Source of the DNA: Scatophagus argus
Lineage: Eukaryota; Chordata; Actinopteri; Scatophagidae
Reading direction: 5' to 3'
DNA: 64,000 bases
NCBI RefSeq assembly: GCF_020382885.2
Contig: NC_058499.1
Coordinates: forward strand, 19,143,872-19,207,871
Shown here: positions 60,775 to 64,000 of the stretch, one piece after another
Layout of the letters: each line of letters starts with the position of its first letter
Position numbering within the stretch: position 1 is the first letter of the stretch
The notes under the pieces: generated by a model
Databases searched by the model: none
The model's input: only the letters and a program-made list of their open reading frames with translations
What the model was told of the DNA's origin: nothing
Program-made: the position numbers and the translations under genes

Positions 60775-62072
60775 GGTATGTATGGGAGATCTTTATTTAC
60801 AACTTGTAAACAAACATTTCACTCAGGTATGGTCACTCTACAGTGAGGGAAATGTAGTAACCTAGATGACTTAGCCACATCAAAATGTCTTGCATTAAAA
60901 ATGTAAAAAACAAACAAAAAATTTAGTTCCACCCAGTGGACTTCAGTAATGGCAATCAGTTGGCATGACAAGGTGCCATACTCCCTCCATGGATCTAACA
61001 AATAGCATTGTCGTCGCTAAGTTGGACTCAAGTACCAAATCAGTGTTTCAACACCACCAGTTCCACTGAATTCATTTAAGACTTTGATGCTTTAGAAACT
61101 ATCAGCATTGATAAGGCTTTAATTGCATTTTTTTTTACAGTTATTGTGCGCACATCAGTTGAAGCAACATGTTTTTATGTGTAACGAATCAGTAAAAACA
61201 GCCCGAGGCTTCTCACAGGTTTTATTTAAACCCTTCCAAGCTGTCGAGAAGAGGATGCCAAGGCTACGAGACAGTGGCCCAGTAGTCTAACCTGTGGCCT
61301 TTAGGCCGGAAATGAGTTGTGTGTGTTAGGGTATATTGTACGCTAATACAGGGATTAAAGCATTACCATCAGATTAACAAATGACCTTAGAGACACTGGC
61401 AGGCAGCACCTCCCAGTGTAGTCCAAGATAACACCTCAGACCTCACGGATGGAGTGGGAGGAATGCATAACAGGTTAGGCAGAAGGAGATCTGGCTCCTA
61501 TTCCAGGGAAATGCGTTAGACATCTTAATGATTGAACCAAATACTCAGTTCGGCTTCTGACATCAACTGTTCTGAAATATTAGCTTTTGATAAAGATTGA
61601 AAGAGGTGAATTTGTCACTTACGTAAGATGATGCACAGTTCTTGGTCGGTAGGCATTTTTGTTAGCAGTCTCAACAACATGCAGCGGCTCTCTCTTACCA
61701 ACCACACAGAATAATCTCACCCAGGTGAAAAGAGCAACCTGAGACTTATTGCAGCAAGCACAAGGGGAGTGGACCCAGACAATTTGGAAAACATACCCTC
61801 AGATTAGTCACACAGGACCCTGTTTAACCTACGGAACCCTGCTGACAGCATGTAAAAAAACTTAGAGAAACATGATTAGTGTGGAACCCATCGGTCCACA
61901 TATTAGTAAATAGAACCTCTTCATATCTCAGGCCATTCCTCTTCCTTTGGTTAGTGGCCGCATTTCCCTCTCTCTGTCTTCACCATTCACCGAGTTGTCA
62001 TTCACTGCAGATTAAAGCAGCACATCATCTGTACAGAGACAACACAACCACCGCCACCAATGCCAAGCACTC
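60775..62072 (-). other. slc25a18-like 3' UTR (inferred)
   Basis: About 1.3 kb non-coding sequence between the candidate poly(A) signal and the carrier stop codon. No other gene is recognised. Confidence 0.5.
60792..60797 (-). terminator. candidate slc25a18 poly(A) signal
   Basis: TTTATT on the + strand (AATAAA on the - strand), about 1.28 kb past the carrier stop codon. A second candidate is at 61221-61226. Either gives a 3' UTR of roughly 0.85-1.3 kb. Confidence 0.45.
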
Positions 62073-64000
62073 CTATTCCAGCAAACCAATCACTGCCTCC
62101 CCTATCCCAAGAAAGTAGACACCCTGTGCAATGCCAAAAAGAGGAGCGATGACCAAAGCACGACATGTCGCACCCTTCAGGAATGCTGCTGGGCCTTCCC
62201 GCCTCATGATGCGCCTGCAAAATTACAGACAGGAAGAAAATGTCACAAGGTTCTTAATGCTTATGAATATTAAGGTGGCAAATATTTTATAATGGACCAA
62301 AAATCTTACCGTGTGCAATCAATAATTCCTCTGTATGTGTCCTCCCCTTCACCTTTTTGCAAGGTCTGCAGACGAGTCTTTATGACTGTAGAGGCATTAA
62401 AACAAGGAGTGCACTCTTGTCATTACATCAACTAAGAGATGATGACAGTTAAAGCGCAGTGACCACGTGTGACTGTCACAGCTTAATCCTAAATGCTAAC
62501 TTGTAGTGTGGTAGTAACAGAAACAGATGATGATAAGCTGTTGTGCCAAATTTCAGTTTATACTCATATATATTGAGTGTGTATTATGTAGAGAGTCGCA
62601 AATGAGTGAACAAGCATGTGACTCCAGACACATGCAGTATCTGTCTCAAGCATGCTTAAACTTAGCAACCATAAGCTACTGGCCTTACTAGACCAAGTGA
62701 AGCTATGGCAACATTTCTCATATGTAAGCGGAAGAATGTGCTATTTCATTTAAAACTACTTTAAAATATTTAATTAAAGGACACTAGGTGTGTATATACA
62801 CCTGCAACCTTGTGAGTCCACATTTATAGCCCACCTCCTGTCCTGTCATCTCTTACTTAGTCTGTGTTTTTCTCCCACTCACCATCCAGCGGTGTTACAG
62901 CCACAGCTGCTACTGAGCCTGCGGTGCAGCCTGCCACAAAAGACTGCCATAAAGGGGCCCGGCCCTGCACGTTACCCACTCTTTCCTGGCCTAGTGCATT
63001 CAGGTTGGCAAACAGCGGAAAGTAGATCATTGAGAAGGGGACATCCCTGAAAAATAGGGAAAAAGGTGGTTAGAAGAATTGAGATGGAATGCAAAGAGTC
63101 TGAAGGGTTCATTACAAGTTGACTGAAAACAGAGTGTTAGAGGGTAAAGTCATAGGAGAGAAGCAGGGAGAGAGAAAGAGACATGACCCTATTCGACTGC
63201 AGCACAGCAGCCAGACATAGCTGCAGGAATCTATTGATCAGTGCTGACTGGCAGAGGTGTCAGGAAATACAACAAACACGGTATGAGTTAGGCTATGTAA
63301 AAAAAAAATCAGCGAAATTAAATGAAGGGACAGGCAGAAATGGAGAACATGCAGCTTTGCATGCTCATGTGCCTGATATTTTTAAAGATTTGCAACATGA
63401 GAGCAACGTGTGAAAACGTATTGAGTATTATCATTTATAGTGGACAGCAGAAACAAAAAATATGGAAAATTACTATACTTTTCACACTATGTCACTATGG
63501 TTTGTCTCTTTCACTGTGCTTTTTACTTGGGGAAATAGGAAGCAGGCTATATCTATACATAAAAATACACAATTCGAACAAAGTTAATGAATGTGTGTGT
63601 GTGTATATAACCTCATTAAGGTGGCTCCTGCACCCCTGTAAAGGCCTGCCAGTCCACGAGTCTTCAACAGCTCTGCAGTAATGCCTGTGGCTGAGGGCCG
63701 AGGTGGAGGACTGGGTCGCGCAGGTGGGGGCGCCACCAATGATGGAGCTGGACCAGGAGCAGCAGCAGTAGCCTGAGCTGGAGTTGGAACAGGCCTCTGG
63801 GCAGCTGATAGTTAAACACAGACTGTCCCAGGTTAGAAAACAAATACAGGCTAATGTAATCGTGCAGCCTCGCGTGGATTTTGATGTACTGCATCTGTCC
63901 ATGCAAACAGAGAAACCCTGTGGAGAAAAAGAATCCAGTGACCAACTCACCAAGCCTTCCCGCGTCCTGCAGCTGGATCTTAAGCATCTCCATGGGAGTG
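62073..64000 (-). CDS. slc25a18: Mitochondrial glutamate carrier (SLC25A18/SLC25A22 type), 5'-truncated
   Basis: Inner-membrane glutamate/H+ symporter of the SLC25 family (family knowledge). Exons in the window, low to high: 62073-62214, 62310-62385, 62883-63046, 63612-63804 and 63951-64000; the 5' part continues past the window. The carrier signature Px[DE]xx[KR] is seen twice: [10 protein letters not shown] (end of repeat 2's first helix) and PLDVIKTRLQ (repeat 3). Also visible are [20 protein letters not shown] and the C-terminal [32 protein letters not shown] and position next to atp6v1e1, as in human 22q11, favour SLC25A18 over SLC25A22. After AGRLAAQRP comes an unusual Pro/Ala-rich matrix loop of about 40 residues. 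Confidence 0.9.

Overview
The window is nuclear DNA of a bony fish, probably a spiny-rayed (percomorph) teleost. Every protein-coding stretch is split by short GT-AG introns, the predicted proteins match vertebrate orthologues exon by exon, nup205 fits in about 14.5 kb, there are many CA/TG microsatellites, and there is one decayed Tc1-like transposon. The species cannot be named from the sequence.

Nine genes are present, and splice phase closes correctly across every exon junction I worked out. (1) fgd4, + strand, 5'-truncated by the window edge (142-3724). (2) nup205, - strand, complete in 42 coding exons and 1,991 codons (6655-21127). (3) agk, + strand, complete (21710-24542). (4) dennd11 (KIAA1147/LCHN), - strand, complete (27983-32211). 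(5) wee2, + strand, complete (33327-36625). (6) bid, + strand, complete (37844-40292). (7) bcl2l13 (Bcl-rambo), - strand, complete (42762-54902). (8) atp6v1e1, + strand, complete (56933-60252). (9) slc25a18-like mitochondrial glutamate carrier, - strand, 5'-truncated by the window edge (62073-64000).

Genes alternate in orientation. There are three head-to-head pairs sharing short promoters (nup205/agk, dennd11/wee2, bcl2l13/atp6v1e1) and four tail-to-tail pairs (fgd4/nup205, agk/dennd11, bid/bcl2l13, atp6v1e1/slc25a18). The bid-bcl2l13-atp6v1e1-slc25a18 block keeps the order and orientation of human 22q11. agk-dennd11-wee2 and nup205 correspond to human 7q33-q34. fgd4 corresponds to human 12p11. 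The seam between the two large blocks lies between wee2 and bid (about 36.8-37.8 kb).

The genes do not form a pathway, although bid and bcl2l13 are both BCL2-family mitochondrial regulators, and agk and slc25a18 products are also mitochondrial. I found no CRISPR array, bacterial-type operon, or obviously new system. The interesting points are local: a BH3 core in bid that lacks the conserved aspartate, an 82-bp tandem duplication that copies a wee2 splice donor, a dead Tc1 copy in a bid intron, motif-bearing bidirectional promoters, microsatellites used as splice-site sequence, and long low-complexity linkers in bcl2l13 and the carrier.
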